From positions 1 through 64,000 of the forward strand of contig USGY01000001.1 in the NCBI GenBank assembly GCA_900554365.1: a DNA stretch of 64,000 bases, in the 5' to 3' direction. The notes under the pieces were generated by a model. That model made no database searches. It saw nothing but the letters and a program-made list of their open reading frames with translations, and was not told where the DNA came from. Made by a program: the position numbers and the translations under genes. The DNA is from an uncultured Clostridium sp. (GTDB lineage: Bacteria > Bacillota > Clostridia > TANB77 > CAG-508). Position 1 is the first letter of the stretch; each line of letters opens with the position of its first letter. Shown here one piece after another: positions 20,040 through 28,567 of this stretch.

Positions 20040-20057
20040 TTTAAAAAAATTAAAAAC

Positions 20058-20090
20058 AATTGCCGACACCGAAGAAAAATGTCGGCAATT
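20058..20090 (+). terminator. Attenuating hairpin between scfA and scfB
   Basis: A perfect 11-bp stem AATTGCCGACA / TGTCGGCAATT (20058-20068 with 20080-20090), followed only by TTAATTTA. The weak T tract suggests partial termination or mRNA protection, which would favour peptide over maturase. Confidence 0.7.
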
Positions 20091-20137
20091 TAATTTATGC
20101 CTAAAAACATTAAAATAGAATTATAAGGAGAAATAAA

Positions 20138-21535
20138 ATGATACATCAATATAAATTAAATGGATATAATATCGTATTAGATACTTTTAGTGGCTCTGTA
20201 CATTGTGTAGATGATGTTAGCTACGACATTATTTCTTTATATGATAAAAATGTAGAAAAAGAAGATATAAAGAAACAAATATTAGAAAAGTATCCAGAAT
20301 TGACTAAAGAAGATGTAGAAGAAGCAATTGGAGAAGTAGATACATTAATAGAAAATAAACAACTATTTACAAAAGATATATTTAAAGGGCAAAATTTAGA
20401 TTTAAAGAAAAGAGATACAGTAGTAAAAGCTTTATGCTTACATGTAGCCCATACATGTAATTTAAACTGTGAATATTGCTTTGCTGGACAAGGAAAATAT
20501 CACGGCGAAGATGCAATAATGAGTTATGAAGTTGGAAAAAGAGCATTAGACTTTTTAGTAGAAAATTCAGGAACAAGAAAAAACTTAGAGGTTGATTTCT
20601 TTGGAGGAGAACCATTAGTTAATTTTGATGTTGTTAAACAATTAGTTGCATATGCAAGAAGCATAGAAAAAGAGAAAAATAAACATTTTAGATTTACATT
20701 AACAACAAATGGTGTTTTATTAACAGATGATGTAATAGATTTCTTAAACAAGGAAATGAATAATGTTGTATTAAGTTTAGATGGTAGAAAAGAAATAAAT
20801 GATGCCAAAAGGAAGAAACTTAATGGTGAAGGAAGTTATGATATTATAGTTCCTCACTTCAAAAACTTTGTTGAAAAAAGAGGAAACAAAGAATATTATA
20901 TGAGAGGAACTTTTACACGTAATAATTTAGATTTTACAAAAGATATATTCCATATGGCTGATTTAGGATTTAAGGAATTATCAATGGAACCAGTAGTTTC
21001 TAAGCCAGATACTGACTATGCTTTAAGAGAAGAAGATTTAGATACATTATTTGAACAATATGAAATATTGGCAAAAGAAATGATAAAAAGAAAAAGAGAA
21101 GGAAATCCATTTACATTTTATCATTACATGATAGATTTATCAGGAGGACCTTGTATATATAAAAGAATTACAGGTTGCGGATCAGGAACTGAATATTTAG
21201 CTGTAACACCAAATGGAGACTTTTACCCATGCCATCAATTTGTAGGAGATAAAAAATTCTTAATGGGAAATGTTTGGGATGGCGTTACAAATACAGAATT
21301 AAGAGACGAATTTAAATTATGCAATGTATATTCACGTAAAGAATGTGAAAATTGTTGGGCTAAATTATATTGTAGTGGTGGTTGTGCAGCTAATAGCTAT
21401 CATACACAAGGAAGTATTAATGGTGTATATGAATATGGTTGTAAATTATTCAGAAAAAGAATAGAATGTGCAATTATGGTAAAAATTGCAGAAGCAATGG
21501 ATGAAGCAGAAACAAAGGAAAAGGAAGAAGTCTAA
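20138..21535 (+). CDS. scfB: SCIFF radical SAM maturase
   Basis: 465 residues. An N-terminal peptide-recognition segment (about 1-90) precedes the radical SAM core with C107-x3-C111-x2-C114 (CNLNCEYC). The C-terminal SPASM-type region has many cysteines, including PCHQFVG near 365 and CWAKLYCSGGC near 405, for auxiliary iron-sulfur clusters. It uses SAM-derived radicals to install thioether crosslinks in the SCIFF peptide. The AAGGAG site is good, and the stop overlaps the next start (TAATG). Length and layout match the family. Confidence 0.96.
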   Translation: MIHQYKLNGYNIVLDTFSGSVHCVDDVSYDIISLYDKNVEKEDIKKQILEKYPELTKEDVEEAIGEVDTLIENKQLFTKDIFKGQNLDLKKRDTVVKALCLHVAHTCNLNCEYCFAGQGKYHGEDAIMSYEVGKRALDFLVENSGTRKNLEVDFFGGEPLVNFDVVKQLVAYARSIEKEKNKHFRFTLTTNGVLLTDDVIDFLNKEMNNVVLSLDGRKEINDAKRKKLNGEGSYDIIVPHFKNFVEKRGNKEYYMRGTFTRNNLDFTKDIFHMADLGFKELSMEPVVSKPDTDYALREEDLDTLFEQYEILAKEMIKRKREGNPFTFYHYMIDLSGGPCIYKRITGCGSGTEYLAVTPNGDFYPCHQFVGDKKFLMGNVWDGVTNTELRDEFKLCNVYSRKECENCWAKLYCSGGCAANSYHTQGSINGVYEYGCKLFRKRIECAIMVKIAEAMDEAETKEKEEV

Positions 21536-22941
21536 TGGGAAAACTTCAAAAAAAACTAGAAGACTATAATAATCAAGATTATTGTCCAATGCATATGCCA
21601 GGACATAAAAGAAATACGCAATTATTAGGAAAAAAATTGCCATACAATATAGATATAACAGAAATAGAGGGGTTTGATGATTTGCATCATTCAGAAGGAA
21701 TTTTAAAAAATATACAAGATAAAGCACAAAAATTATATAATAGTAAAAAAAGTTTTATGCTTGTTAATGGTAGTACTTGTGGCATATTAGCTGGAATAAG
21801 AAGTGTTGTAAAACAAAAAGATGCAATATTGGTTGCAAGAAATTGCCATAAATCTGTATATCATGCAATAGAAATCAATGAATTGAATCCAATATATATA
21901 AATCCTGAAATTGATGAATATGGTATTGCGAAAGGAATAGAAGCTAAAGATATAGAAAAAAATTTAAAAGAAAACAAAGAGATATCTTTAATTGTTTTAA
22001 CATCACCAACATATGAAGGAGTAATTAGTAATTTAAAAGAAATTTCTAAAGTTGCTCATAAGTATAATGTACCATTACTAATTGATGAAGCACATGGTGC
22101 ACATTTAAAATTTATGAAAAATGGCGAAAACAAAGAAGAAGCTTTAAATGCAGGTGCCGATATTGTAATTCAAAGTCTTCATAAAACATTACCAGCATTA
22201 ACACAATGTGCATTATTGCATGTACAGGGAGATTTAGTTGACTATAAAAATGTATCAAGAGAATTATCAATATTTGAAACAAGTAGTCCATCATATATAT
22301 TAATGTCATCAATAGAAGAATGTTTAGATATTGTTCAAAATGAGGGAATAAGTTTATTTGATGAATATGAAAAAAATATCAAAGATTTTTACGATAAAAG
22401 TAAAGCTTTAAAAAAATTAAGGATTCTTGGAAATATAAAAGATAATCCAGAATTCTATGATTATGGGAAAATAGTTATATTAACAAATCAAACTAATATA
22501 TCTGGAAAAGAACTAGCTACAATATTACGTGAAAAATATAAGATAGAAACTGAAATGGCTTATACAAATTATGTAATTGCAATGACTAGTATATGTGATA
22601 GCAAAAATAACTTTAAAAGACTAATTGATGCTTTAATTGAAATAGATTGTAATTTAAAACTAAACACTGTTAATGAAAAACAAGTATATATAGAAAATCC
22701 AATTAGAAAAATGAATATTTTAGAAGCTGTTCAAAGTGATAATATAAAAAAAGTAAATTATAAAAATGCAATAGGCAAAGTTTCTAAAGAATATATTTGG
22801 GTTTATCCTCCAGGAATACCTTTAATAACACCTGGAGAAGTAATTGATAAAAATATAATTAATAAAATTAACGAATTTATTAAAGCAAAAATAGAAATAA
22901 GGACAGATAGTGAAGAATTTCCTAATATTAAAGTAATATAA
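21535..22941 (+). CDS. Orn/Lys/Arg decarboxylase family PLP enzyme
   Basis: 468 residues, the short clostridial form. MPGHKRN near 22 and the following ITEIEGFDDLHH segment are family signatures. K217 in SLHKT is the PLP-binding lysine, and DEAHGAH upstream holds the PLP-contacting aspartate. The C-terminal domain ends with the YPPGIPLITPGE motif. It probably decarboxylates arginine or lysine to give polyamines; the substrate cannot be read from the motifs. It is translationally coupled to scfB by TAATG overlap, a notable placement, although such overlaps alone do not prove pathway linkage. Confidence 0.9.
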   Translation: MGKLQKKLEDYNNQDYCPMHMPGHKRNTQLLGKKLPYNIDITEIEGFDDLHHSEGILKNIQDKAQKLYNSKKSFMLVNGSTCGILAGIRSVVKQKDAILVARNCHKSVYHAIEINELNPIYINPEIDEYGIAKGIEAKDIEKNLKENKEISLIVLTSPTYEGVISNLKEISKVAHKYNVPLLIDEAHGAHLKFMKNGENKEEALNAGADIVIQSLHKTLPALTQCALLHVQGDLVDYKNVSRELSIFETSSPSYILMSSIEECLDIVQNEGISLFDEYEKNIKDFYDKSKALKKLRILGNIKDNPEFYDYGKIVILTNQTNISGKELATILREKYKIETEMAYTNYVIAMTSICDSKNNFKRLIDALIEIDCNLKLNTVNEKQVYIENPIRKMNILEAVQSDNIKKVNYKNAIGKVSKEYIWVYPPGIPLITPGEVIDKNIINKINEFIKAKIEIRTDSEEFPNIKVI

Positions 22942-22956
22942 ATTTCATTAAAATGG

Positions 22957-22985
22957 TTGTAAAAATACCAAAAAATTGATATACT
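22957..22985 (+). promoter_or_regulatory. Promoter of the Gls24/AmaP/nusB/xse operon
   Basis: TTGTAA (22957-22962) and TATACT (22980-22985), 17 bp apart. The -10 box lies inside the left arm of the upstream operon's terminator. Confidence 0.6.
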
Positions 22986-23015
22986 TATACAAGATATAAA
23001 GTATATCTTTTTTTA
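22978..23015 (+). terminator. Terminator of the scf-decarboxylase operon
   Basis: GATATACTT (22978-22986) pairs with AAGTATATC (22999-23007), followed by eight T. Confidence 0.8.
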
Positions 23016-23043
23016 TTTAGAAAAAAGGTTAGGAGGAATAAAT

Positions 23044-23484
23044 ATGAGTGATGAAAATAAAGAGCAACTAGAAAACAAGGAAGATGTTGTAGAATTAGAT
23101 AATGAAATTACAACAGAAAATGATGGAATAAAAATATCTGATGATGTAGTTGCTGTAATTGCAGGAGTTGCTGTTTCAGAAGTTCCAGGAGTTTCAGGAA
23201 TGGCCGGAGGATTTGCCGGAGGATTTTCAGAAGTATTTAGTGGAAAGAAAAATTTAGCTAAAGGAATAAAAGCAGATATTGAAGAAAATAAAGCCAAAAT
23301 AGATGTAAACATTATTGTTGAATATGGTTCACGTATTCCAGATGTTGCATTTGAAATTCAAAATAGAGTAAAAAAAGCAGTTGAAAACATGACTGGATTA
23401 AAAGTCGAAGAAGTAAATGTTCATGTTCAAGGAGTTAATACAGATACTGCAACTAACGAAAAAGATGAAACTGAAGAAAATTAA
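23044..23484 (+). CDS. Asp23/Gls24 family envelope stress protein
   Basis: 146 residues. An acidic N-terminal tail (1-30) precedes the Gls24 domain: ISDDVVAVIAGVAVSEVPGV, a glycine-rich loop, and VEYGSRIPDVAFEIQNRVK near 96-114. Asp23 proteins are abundant, membrane-associated through AmaP, and linked to alkaline or cell-wall stress in Gram-positives. It is the first of three genes (Gls24, AmaP, DUF2273) always found together. The AGGAGG site is well placed. Confidence 0.93.
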   Translation: MSDENKEQLENKEDVVELDNEITTENDGIKISDDVVAVIAGVAVSEVPGVSGMAGGFAGGFSEVFSGKKNLAKGIKADIEENKAKIDVNIIVEYGSRIPDVAFEIQNRVKKAVENMTGLKVEEVNVHVQGVNTDTATNEKDETEEN

Positions 23485-23509
23485 TTAATAAAAAGGAGAA
23501 AGAAAAGAA

Positions 23510-24061
23510 ATGAAAATTTTAGAAAAAATCACATTAATAATTTATTCAAATATTATGTTAATATTATCAATAATAGCATGTCTATTAGTATTTGGTTGGT
23601 TAGATTTAGGACTAGCAGGAGATATTGCGTATAAACTAATAATAGGAGAAACATCAAGTAAAGTAATATTAGGATTAAGTATAGTATTTATATTACTATC
23701 AATAAAATGTATATTCTTTGATTCAACATCAAAAGAGCAAATAAAGGAAAGACAAGGAGTTTTATTAGAAAACGAAAGTGGTAAACTTATGATTTCTAAA
23801 GAAACTATAGAAAATTTAGTAAATTCAGTAGCATTAAATTTTCAAAGTGCAGAAGATGTAACAACAAGAGTTGAATTAGATAGTGATAATAATGTTAAAG
23901 TATTTGTTAATTTAATAATAAATGAAAATGCAGTAATTAAGGATTTATCTTTAAATCTTCAAAATAGAATAAAAGAAAAAATAAAAAAAGCAACAGATTT
24001 AGATGTTAAAGAAGTAAACATTACAGTTAAAAAAGTTGCAGCAAAAGAAGAAGAAGCTTAA
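23510..24061 (+). CDS. amaP: Alkaline shock response membrane anchor protein AmaP
   Basis: 183 residues. Two membrane segments (about 7-30 and 50-72) form a hairpin. The C-terminal Asp23/Gls24-like cytoplasmic domain (about 85-175) has MISKETIENLVNSVALNFQS and the LNLQNRIKEKIKKAT segment, which mirrors the neighbouring Gls24 protein. It tethers Asp23 to the membrane. It lies 25 bp after the Gls24 gene. Confidence 0.9.
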   Translation: MKILEKITLIIYSNIMLILSIIACLLVFGWLDLGLAGDIAYKLIIGETSSKVILGLSIVFILLSIKCIFFDSTSKEQIKERQGVLLENESGKLMISKETIENLVNSVALNFQSAEDVTTRVELDSDNNVKVFVNLIINENAVIKDLSLNLQNRIKEKIKKATDLDVKEVNITVKKVAAKEEEA

Positions 24062-24101
24062 AAAATAATATAAATAAATTGCATGGAAAGGAATGATAAA
24101 C

Positions 24102-24305
24102 ATGACAGGATTTAAAGAATTTTGGAATCAATATAAAGGTGCTATTATTGGTGTAGTAATTGCAGTTTTAATTTTAATAACTAGATTACAAGATTTAATT
24201 TTAGCAATAGTTGTAATTGTTTTAGGAGCTTTAATTGGAAATTATGTACAACAAAATAAAGATACAGTAAAAACTAAATTGAAAAATTTTATAGATAAAA
24301 TGTAG
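24102..24305 (+). CDS. DUF2273 small membrane protein
   Basis: 67 residues from the ATG at 24102, which has AAAGGA 9 bp upstream (an ATG at 24093 is too close to the site). It has a short amphipathic N-terminus (FKEFWNQYKG), two membrane helices (about 11-48) and a Lys-rich C-terminus. It is the third member of the Gls24/AmaP/DUF2273 set and is presumed to sit in the same membrane complex. Confidence 0.88.
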   Translation: MTGFKEFWNQYKGAIIGVVIAVLILITRLQDLILAIVVIVLGALIGNYVQQNKDTVKTKLKNFIDKM

Positions 24306-24331
24306 TTTATAAGAAGTAGAAAGGGAATAAA

Positions 24332-24730
24332 ATGAATCGTTCAGAAATAAGAGAACAAGCTTTTAGACTAATGTATAGTTTAGAAATACAAAAAAATGTG
24401 AATTTAGAAGAACAAATTGAACTTTATTTAGAAAGCAATAATATTGAGGATAAAGAAGCAATAGATTATATAAAAGACGCAGTATTTGGAATTCAAAAAA
24501 ATGAAGATGAAATTATAAAAGATATTGAAAAAAATCTAAAATCAGATTGGAAAATTGAACGTATTTCTAAAATAGATTTAGTTATTTTAAAATTAGCAAT
24601 ATATGAAATTAAATATAAAAATTTGCCATTTAAAGTTGTAATTAATGAAGCTGTTGAGCTAGCTAAAAAATATGGAGAAGATAGTTCAAAAAATTTCGTT
24701 AATGGAATCTTAGCAAGTATAGTAAATTAA
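24332..24730 (+). CDS. nusB: Transcription antitermination protein NusB
   Basis: 132 residues, all helical. It shows the opening SEIREQAFRLMYSLE, the ERISKIDLVILKLAIYEI segment, INEAVELAKKYGEDSSKNFVNGIL, and the usual length. It binds boxA RNA with S10 (NusE) for antitermination of rRNA operons. In Clostridia it often follows the Gls24/AmaP genes and precedes xseA, as here. Confidence 0.95.
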   Translation: MNRSEIREQAFRLMYSLEIQKNVNLEEQIELYLESNNIEDKEAIDYIKDAVFGIQKNEDEIIKDIEKNLKSDWKIERISKIDLVILKLAIYEIKYKNLPFKVVINEAVELAKKYGEDSSKNFVNGILASIVN

Positions 24731-24741
24731 ATATAATAAAT

Positions 24742-24781
24742 TAGTTTAGGTTGGACAATGTATTTGTTCAACCCAAAACTA
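24742..24781 (+). other. Intergenic hairpin between nusB and xseA
   Basis: TAGTTT-GGTTG-ACAA pairs with TTGT-CAACC-AAAACTA around TGTAT. There is no T tract, so it is more likely an mRNA-processing or stability element than a terminator. Confidence 0.5.
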
Positions 24782-24804
24782 TGTTTTAGGAAGGATAAAA
24801 TAAT

Positions 24805-25998
24805 ATGAGATATGCTGATATGGCAATTACTGTTACAGATTTAAATAAATATATAAAAGATAAGATTGCAGGTGATGAGTATTTAAATCAAATATTAGTA
24901 AAAGGTGAAATATCAAATTTTAAAAATCATTATACAGGTCATATGTATTTTACTTTAAAAGATGAGAATTCATTAATAAAATGTATTTGTTTTAAGTCAT
25001 ATGCTCAAAAATTGAACTTTATGCCTAAAGATGGAATGAAAGTTATAGTATTAGGAAGTGTTTCAGTTTTTGAGAGAGACGGAGTTTATCAAATATATGT
25101 AAAAATAATGGAACAAGATGGATTAGGAGATTTATATACTAAATATCAAGAATTAAAACAAAAACTAGAAAAAGAAGGATTTTTTGCTCAAGCACATAAA
25201 CAAAAAATACCAATTATGCCTAAGGTAGTTGGAGTTTTAACATCACAAACAGGTTCTGTTATTAGAGACATTATAAATGTATCAACAAGAAGAAATCCTA
25301 ATGTATATATACGTTTGTTACCTGTACCAGTTCAAGGAGAAGGAGCCACAGAAAAAATTGCTGCTGGAATAAAATATATGAATGAAAATAAACTAGCAGA
25401 TGTATTAATTTTGGCACGTGGAGGAGGCTCACTAGAAGACTTGTGGCCTTTTAACGAAGAAATTGTTGCTAAAAGTATATATGATTCAAAAATTCCAATA
25501 ATTTCTGCCGTAGGACATGAAACAGATTTTACAATTTCTGATTTTACAGCTGATTTACGTGCTCCAACACCATCAGCTGCAGCAGAACTAGCAGTTGCTG
25601 ATGTGTATGAAGTTAGTAAAAAAATAAATAGTTATCAAGATAGATTACGTATGGCATTAGTAAAAAAAGTACAATTAATGAGATTACGTTATGATAAGTG
25701 TATGGCAAGTTCAGTTTTTAAAGATCCATTAAAAAGAATAAATGATAATTATTTAAAAATTGATAATTATATAAAACAAATAGAAAACTTAGCAAAAATA
25801 AAAAAAGAAAAAGAAAAAAACAGATACATAGAATTAGTGTCTAAATTAGATGCCTTAAGCCCATTAAAAACATTATATAGAGGATATTCAATTACAGAAA
25901 AAGATGGAAAAGCAATAAATAGTGTAAAAGAATTACAAAATGGAGATGTGGTAGATATCAGATTTACTGATGGACATAAAGAGGCAGTAATAAAATAA
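24805..25998 (+). CDS. xseA: Exodeoxyribonuclease VII large subunit
   Basis: 397 residues. The N-terminal OB fold includes VKGEISNFKNHYTGHMYFTL near 32-51. The conserved core has VGVLTSQTGSVIRDI near 143 and ARGGGSLEDLWPFNEE near 206. A coiled-coil region (about 270-345) for the small subunit and a C-terminal domain follow. With XseB it degrades single-stranded DNA. AGGAAGGA upstream supports the ATG at 24805, although Met6 is an alternative start. Confidence 0.96.
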   Translation: MRYADMAITVTDLNKYIKDKIAGDEYLNQILVKGEISNFKNHYTGHMYFTLKDENSLIKCICFKSYAQKLNFMPKDGMKVIVLGSVSVFERDGVYQIYVKIMEQDGLGDLYTKYQELKQKLEKEGFFAQAHKQKIPIMPKVVGVLTSQTGSVIRDIINVSTRRNPNVYIRLLPVPVQGEGATEKIAAGIKYMNENKLADVLILARGGGSLEDLWPFNEEIVAKSIYDSKIPIISAVGHETDFTISDFTADLRAPTPSAAAELAVADVYEVSKKINSYQDRLRMALVKKVQLMRLRYDKCMASSVFKDPLKRINDNYLKIDNYIKQIENLAKIKKEKEKNRYIELVSKLDALSPLKTLYRGYSITEKDGKAINSVKELQNGDVVDIRFTDGHKEAVIK

Positions 25999-26024
25999 TT
26001 ATAATTTTATGGGGGAAAACAAAA

Positions 26025-26246
26025 ATGGAAAAAACTTTTGAAAGTCAAATGGAAGAGTTAGAAAAAATAGTTGCAGAATTAGAAAAAGGAGATCTAAATC
26101 TTGATAAATCTGTAGAAAAATTTGAAGAAGGAATAAAAATTTCAAAAGAATGTAATAAGATTTTGGAAGATGCAGAAAAAAGAATAACAATATTGGTAAA
26201 TAATGATGGAGAAGTTCAAGAAAAGGATTTTATAGCTAAAGATTAA
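26025..26246 (+). CDS. xseB: Exodeoxyribonuclease VII small subunit
   Basis: 73 residues, the normal length. It has the FESQMEELEKIVAELEKGDLN opening-type helix (residues 4-24) and the LDKSVEKFEEGIK helix. It forms filaments on the XseA coiled coil. It sits 26 bp after xseA. Confidence 0.95.
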   Translation: MEKTFESQMEELEKIVAELEKGDLNLDKSVEKFEEGIKISKECNKILEDAEKRITILVNNDGEVQEKDFIAKD

Positions 26247-26264
26247 TTATAAAGGGGAAATAAG

Positions 26265-26708
26265 ATGAAAAACGATATATTAACATTTGTACAAAGCAAG
26301 TATATATATATACCATTTCTTTTATGGTTTGGTATACAATTATTTAAATTAATATATGACTTAGTAACAACAAAAAAATTTAATTTCAAAAGAATTATGG
26401 GAGCAGGTGGAATGCCAAGTTCACATTCAGCTGTTGTTGCTGGACTTGCAACTTTAATAGGAAAATATGAAGGTGTAGGAAGTCCTATTTTTGCCGTTTC
26501 ATTTATAATGGCATTTGTAGTAATGTATGATGCTTGTGGTGTGCGTAGAGCAGCTGGAAAACAAGCAGCTTTATTGAATAAATTGGTGGAGACACCAGGG
26601 TTAACAGGTGTTCAAGTTTCTGAAAAACTAGTAGAAGTATTAGGACATACTCCAATTCAAGTTTTTGTAGGAGCTGTAATTGGTGCTGTTGTAGGATTAA
26701 TTGCATAA
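26265..26708 (+). CDS. Divergent PAP2 family membrane protein (YuiD-like, DUF212)
   Basis: 147 residues with about four membrane segments. GAGGMPSSHSA (near 46-56) is the PAP2-type histidine motif, and YDACGVRRAAGKQA (near 88-101) is diagnostic of the DUF212 subfamily. A phosphatidic acid or polyprenyl phosphate phosphatase role is inferred from the superfamily only. It lies 18 bp after xseB, so it is probably co-transcribed. Confidence 0.88.
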   Translation: MKNDILTFVQSKYIYIPFLLWFGIQLFKLIYDLVTTKKFNFKRIMGAGGMPSSHSAVVAGLATLIGKYEGVGSPIFAVSFIMAFVVMYDACGVRRAAGKQAALLNKLVETPGLTGVQVSEKLVEVLGHTPIQVFVGAVIGAVVGLIA

Positions 26709-26720
26709 TTCAAAATGTGT

Positions 26721-26751
26721 AAAGCTTTATATTAATTTAATATAAAGCTTT
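26721..26751 (+). terminator. Terminator-like palindrome before fhs
   Basis: AAAGCTTTATATTAA (26721-26735) and TTAATATAAAGCTTT (26737-26751) form a near-perfect palindrome; the T tract is short. Confidence 0.5.
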
Positions 26752-26782
26752 AATAATATATTTCAAATAAGGAGGAATTAAA

Positions 26783-28444
26783 ATGACAGATATTGAAATT
26801 GCTGAAAATACAAAATTAGAAAATATAGATGAAATAGCTTCGAAATTAGGTATAAGTAAAGAAGAAATAGAGCAATATGGAAAATATAAAGCTAAAATAT
26901 CTAATGATGTATATGAATCTAAGAAAAATGAAAAAGATGGAAAACTTATTTTAGTAACAGCAATAAGCCCAACACCTTTAGGGGAAGGAAAAACAACGGT
27001 TTCAATTGCTATAGCAGATGGATTAAGAAAAATAGGAAAAAATTCAATTCTAACATTAAGAGAACCATCTTTAGGTCCTGTATTTGGAATAAAAGGTGGT
27101 GCAACAGGTGGTGGAAGAGCACAAGTAGCTCCAATGGTAGATATAAATTTACATTTTACGGGAGATATACATGCAATAACATCAGCTAATAATTTACTTT
27201 CAAGCTTAATTGATAATCATATATATCATGGAAATGAGTTGAAATTTAAAAGAGTTATTTGGAAAAGATGCGTTGATTTAAATGATAGACAATTAAGACG
27301 TGTAGAAACTGGGCTTTCAGGTGAAAAAAAAATAGTACCTAGAATGGATAATTTTGATATATCAGTTGCATCTGAAATAATGGCAATAGTATGCTTATCT
27401 GAATCTTTAAAAGAGTTAAAAGAAAAACTAGGAAATATTATTGTTGGATATAACGACGTTGATGAACCTATATATGCAAAACAATTGAATGCAAATGGAG
27501 CAATGGCAGTACTTTTAAAAGATGCTATAAAACCTAATTTAGTGCAAACTTTAGAACATACACCTGCACTAATCCATGGGGGACCTTTTGCTAATATTGC
27601 TCATGGATGTAATAGCATAATTGCAACTAAAATGGCATTAAAATTATCAGATTATGTAATAACAGAAGCTGGCTTTGGTGCAGACTTAGGAGCGGAAAAA
27701 TTCTTAGATATAAAATGTAGAAAGGCAAATATAAAACCAAATGCAGTTGTTATAGTAGCAACAGTTAAAGCACTAAAATATCATGGAGGAGTTTCAAAAG
27801 AAGATATTCAAAAGGAAAATATAACTGGACTAGAAAATGGATTGCATAATTTATACAGACATATAAATAATATAAAAAATCAATTTGGACTAAATGCAAT
27901 TGTTGCGATAAATAGATATGAAACTGATACTAATGACGAATTAAATTACCTTGAGAATAAATTAAAAGAAAATGGCATACAATACAGCTTAGTAGAAGGA
28001 TGGAAAAAAGGCGGAGAAGGAGCTATTGATATAGCTAACAAGTTAGTAGAGATAACAAATAAAAAAGATGATTTTAGATATATTTATAAAAATGAAGATA
28101 GCATAGAAACAAAAATAGAAGAAGTTTCTAGAAAAATATATGGTGCTAAAAATGTAGAATATACAGAAGAAGCAATTAAAGAAATAAAACAAATAGAAGA
28201 AATTGGATATGGTAAATTACCTATATGTATAGCAAAAACACAATATTCATTTTCAGATGATAGTAAAAATCTTGAGTGTAAAAATGAATATAATATTCAT
28301 GTAAGAAATGTAGAGGTAAAAGCTGGAGCAGGATTTATTGTTGTATTTGCTGGAAAAATAATGACAATGCCTGGTTTACCTAAAATACCATCAGCAGAGA
28401 AAATTGATATAGATGAAAATGGAAATGTTATAGGAATTTTTTAA
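26783..28444 (+). CDS. fhs: Formate-tetrahydrofolate ligase
   Basis: 553 residues, full length. The ATP loop PTPLGEGKTTV is near 62-72. LREPSLGPVFGIKGGATGGG near 92-111 and the later GGPFANIAHGCNS segment near 265 are signatures. It makes 10-formyl-THF from formate, THF and ATP, feeding purine synthesis and one-carbon or acetogenic metabolism. It stands alone, with GGAGG upstream. I saw no other Wood-Ljungdahl gene in the window. Confidence 0.97.
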   Translation: MTDIEIAENTKLENIDEIASKLGISKEEIEQYGKYKAKISNDVYESKKNEKDGKLILVTAISPTPLGEGKTTVSIAIADGLRKIGKNSILTLREPSLGPVFGIKGGATGGGRAQVAPMVDINLHFTGDIHAITSANNLLSSLIDNHIYHGNELKFKRVIWKRCVDLNDRQLRRVETGLSGEKKIVPRMDNFDISVASEIMAIVCLSESLKELKEKLGNIIVGYNDVDEPIYAKQLNANGAMAVLLKDAIKPNLVQTLEHTPALIHGGPFANIAHGCNSIIATKMALKLSDYVITEAGFGADLGAEKFLDIKCRKANIKPNAVVIVATVKALKYHGGVSKEDIQKENITGLENGLHNLYRHINNIKNQFGLNAIVAINRYETDTNDELNYLENKLKENGIQYSLVEGWKKGGEGAIDIANKLVEITNKKDDFRYIYKNEDSIETKIEEVSRKIYGAKNVEYTEEAIKEIKQIEEIGYGKLPICIAKTQYSFSDDSKNLECKNEYNIHVRNVEVKAGAGFIVVFAGKIMTMPGLPKIPSAEKIDIDENGNVIGIF

Positions 28445-28497
28445 AAACTAGTTTAACTTTAAGTATTGTGAAACTTTTATGAATTATATAAATTAAA

Positions 28498-28527
28498 TTG
28501 ACATAATTCGACTCCATGTGATAAAAT
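28498..28527 (+). promoter_or_regulatory. Promoter of the beta-CASP hydrolase gene
   Basis: TTGACA (28498-28503) with TAAAAT (28522-28527) and an 18-bp spacer. Confidence 0.6.
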
Positions 28528-28567
28528 TAAATTGCAGTCATGAAATTGACTATAGAAAGGAATTATC

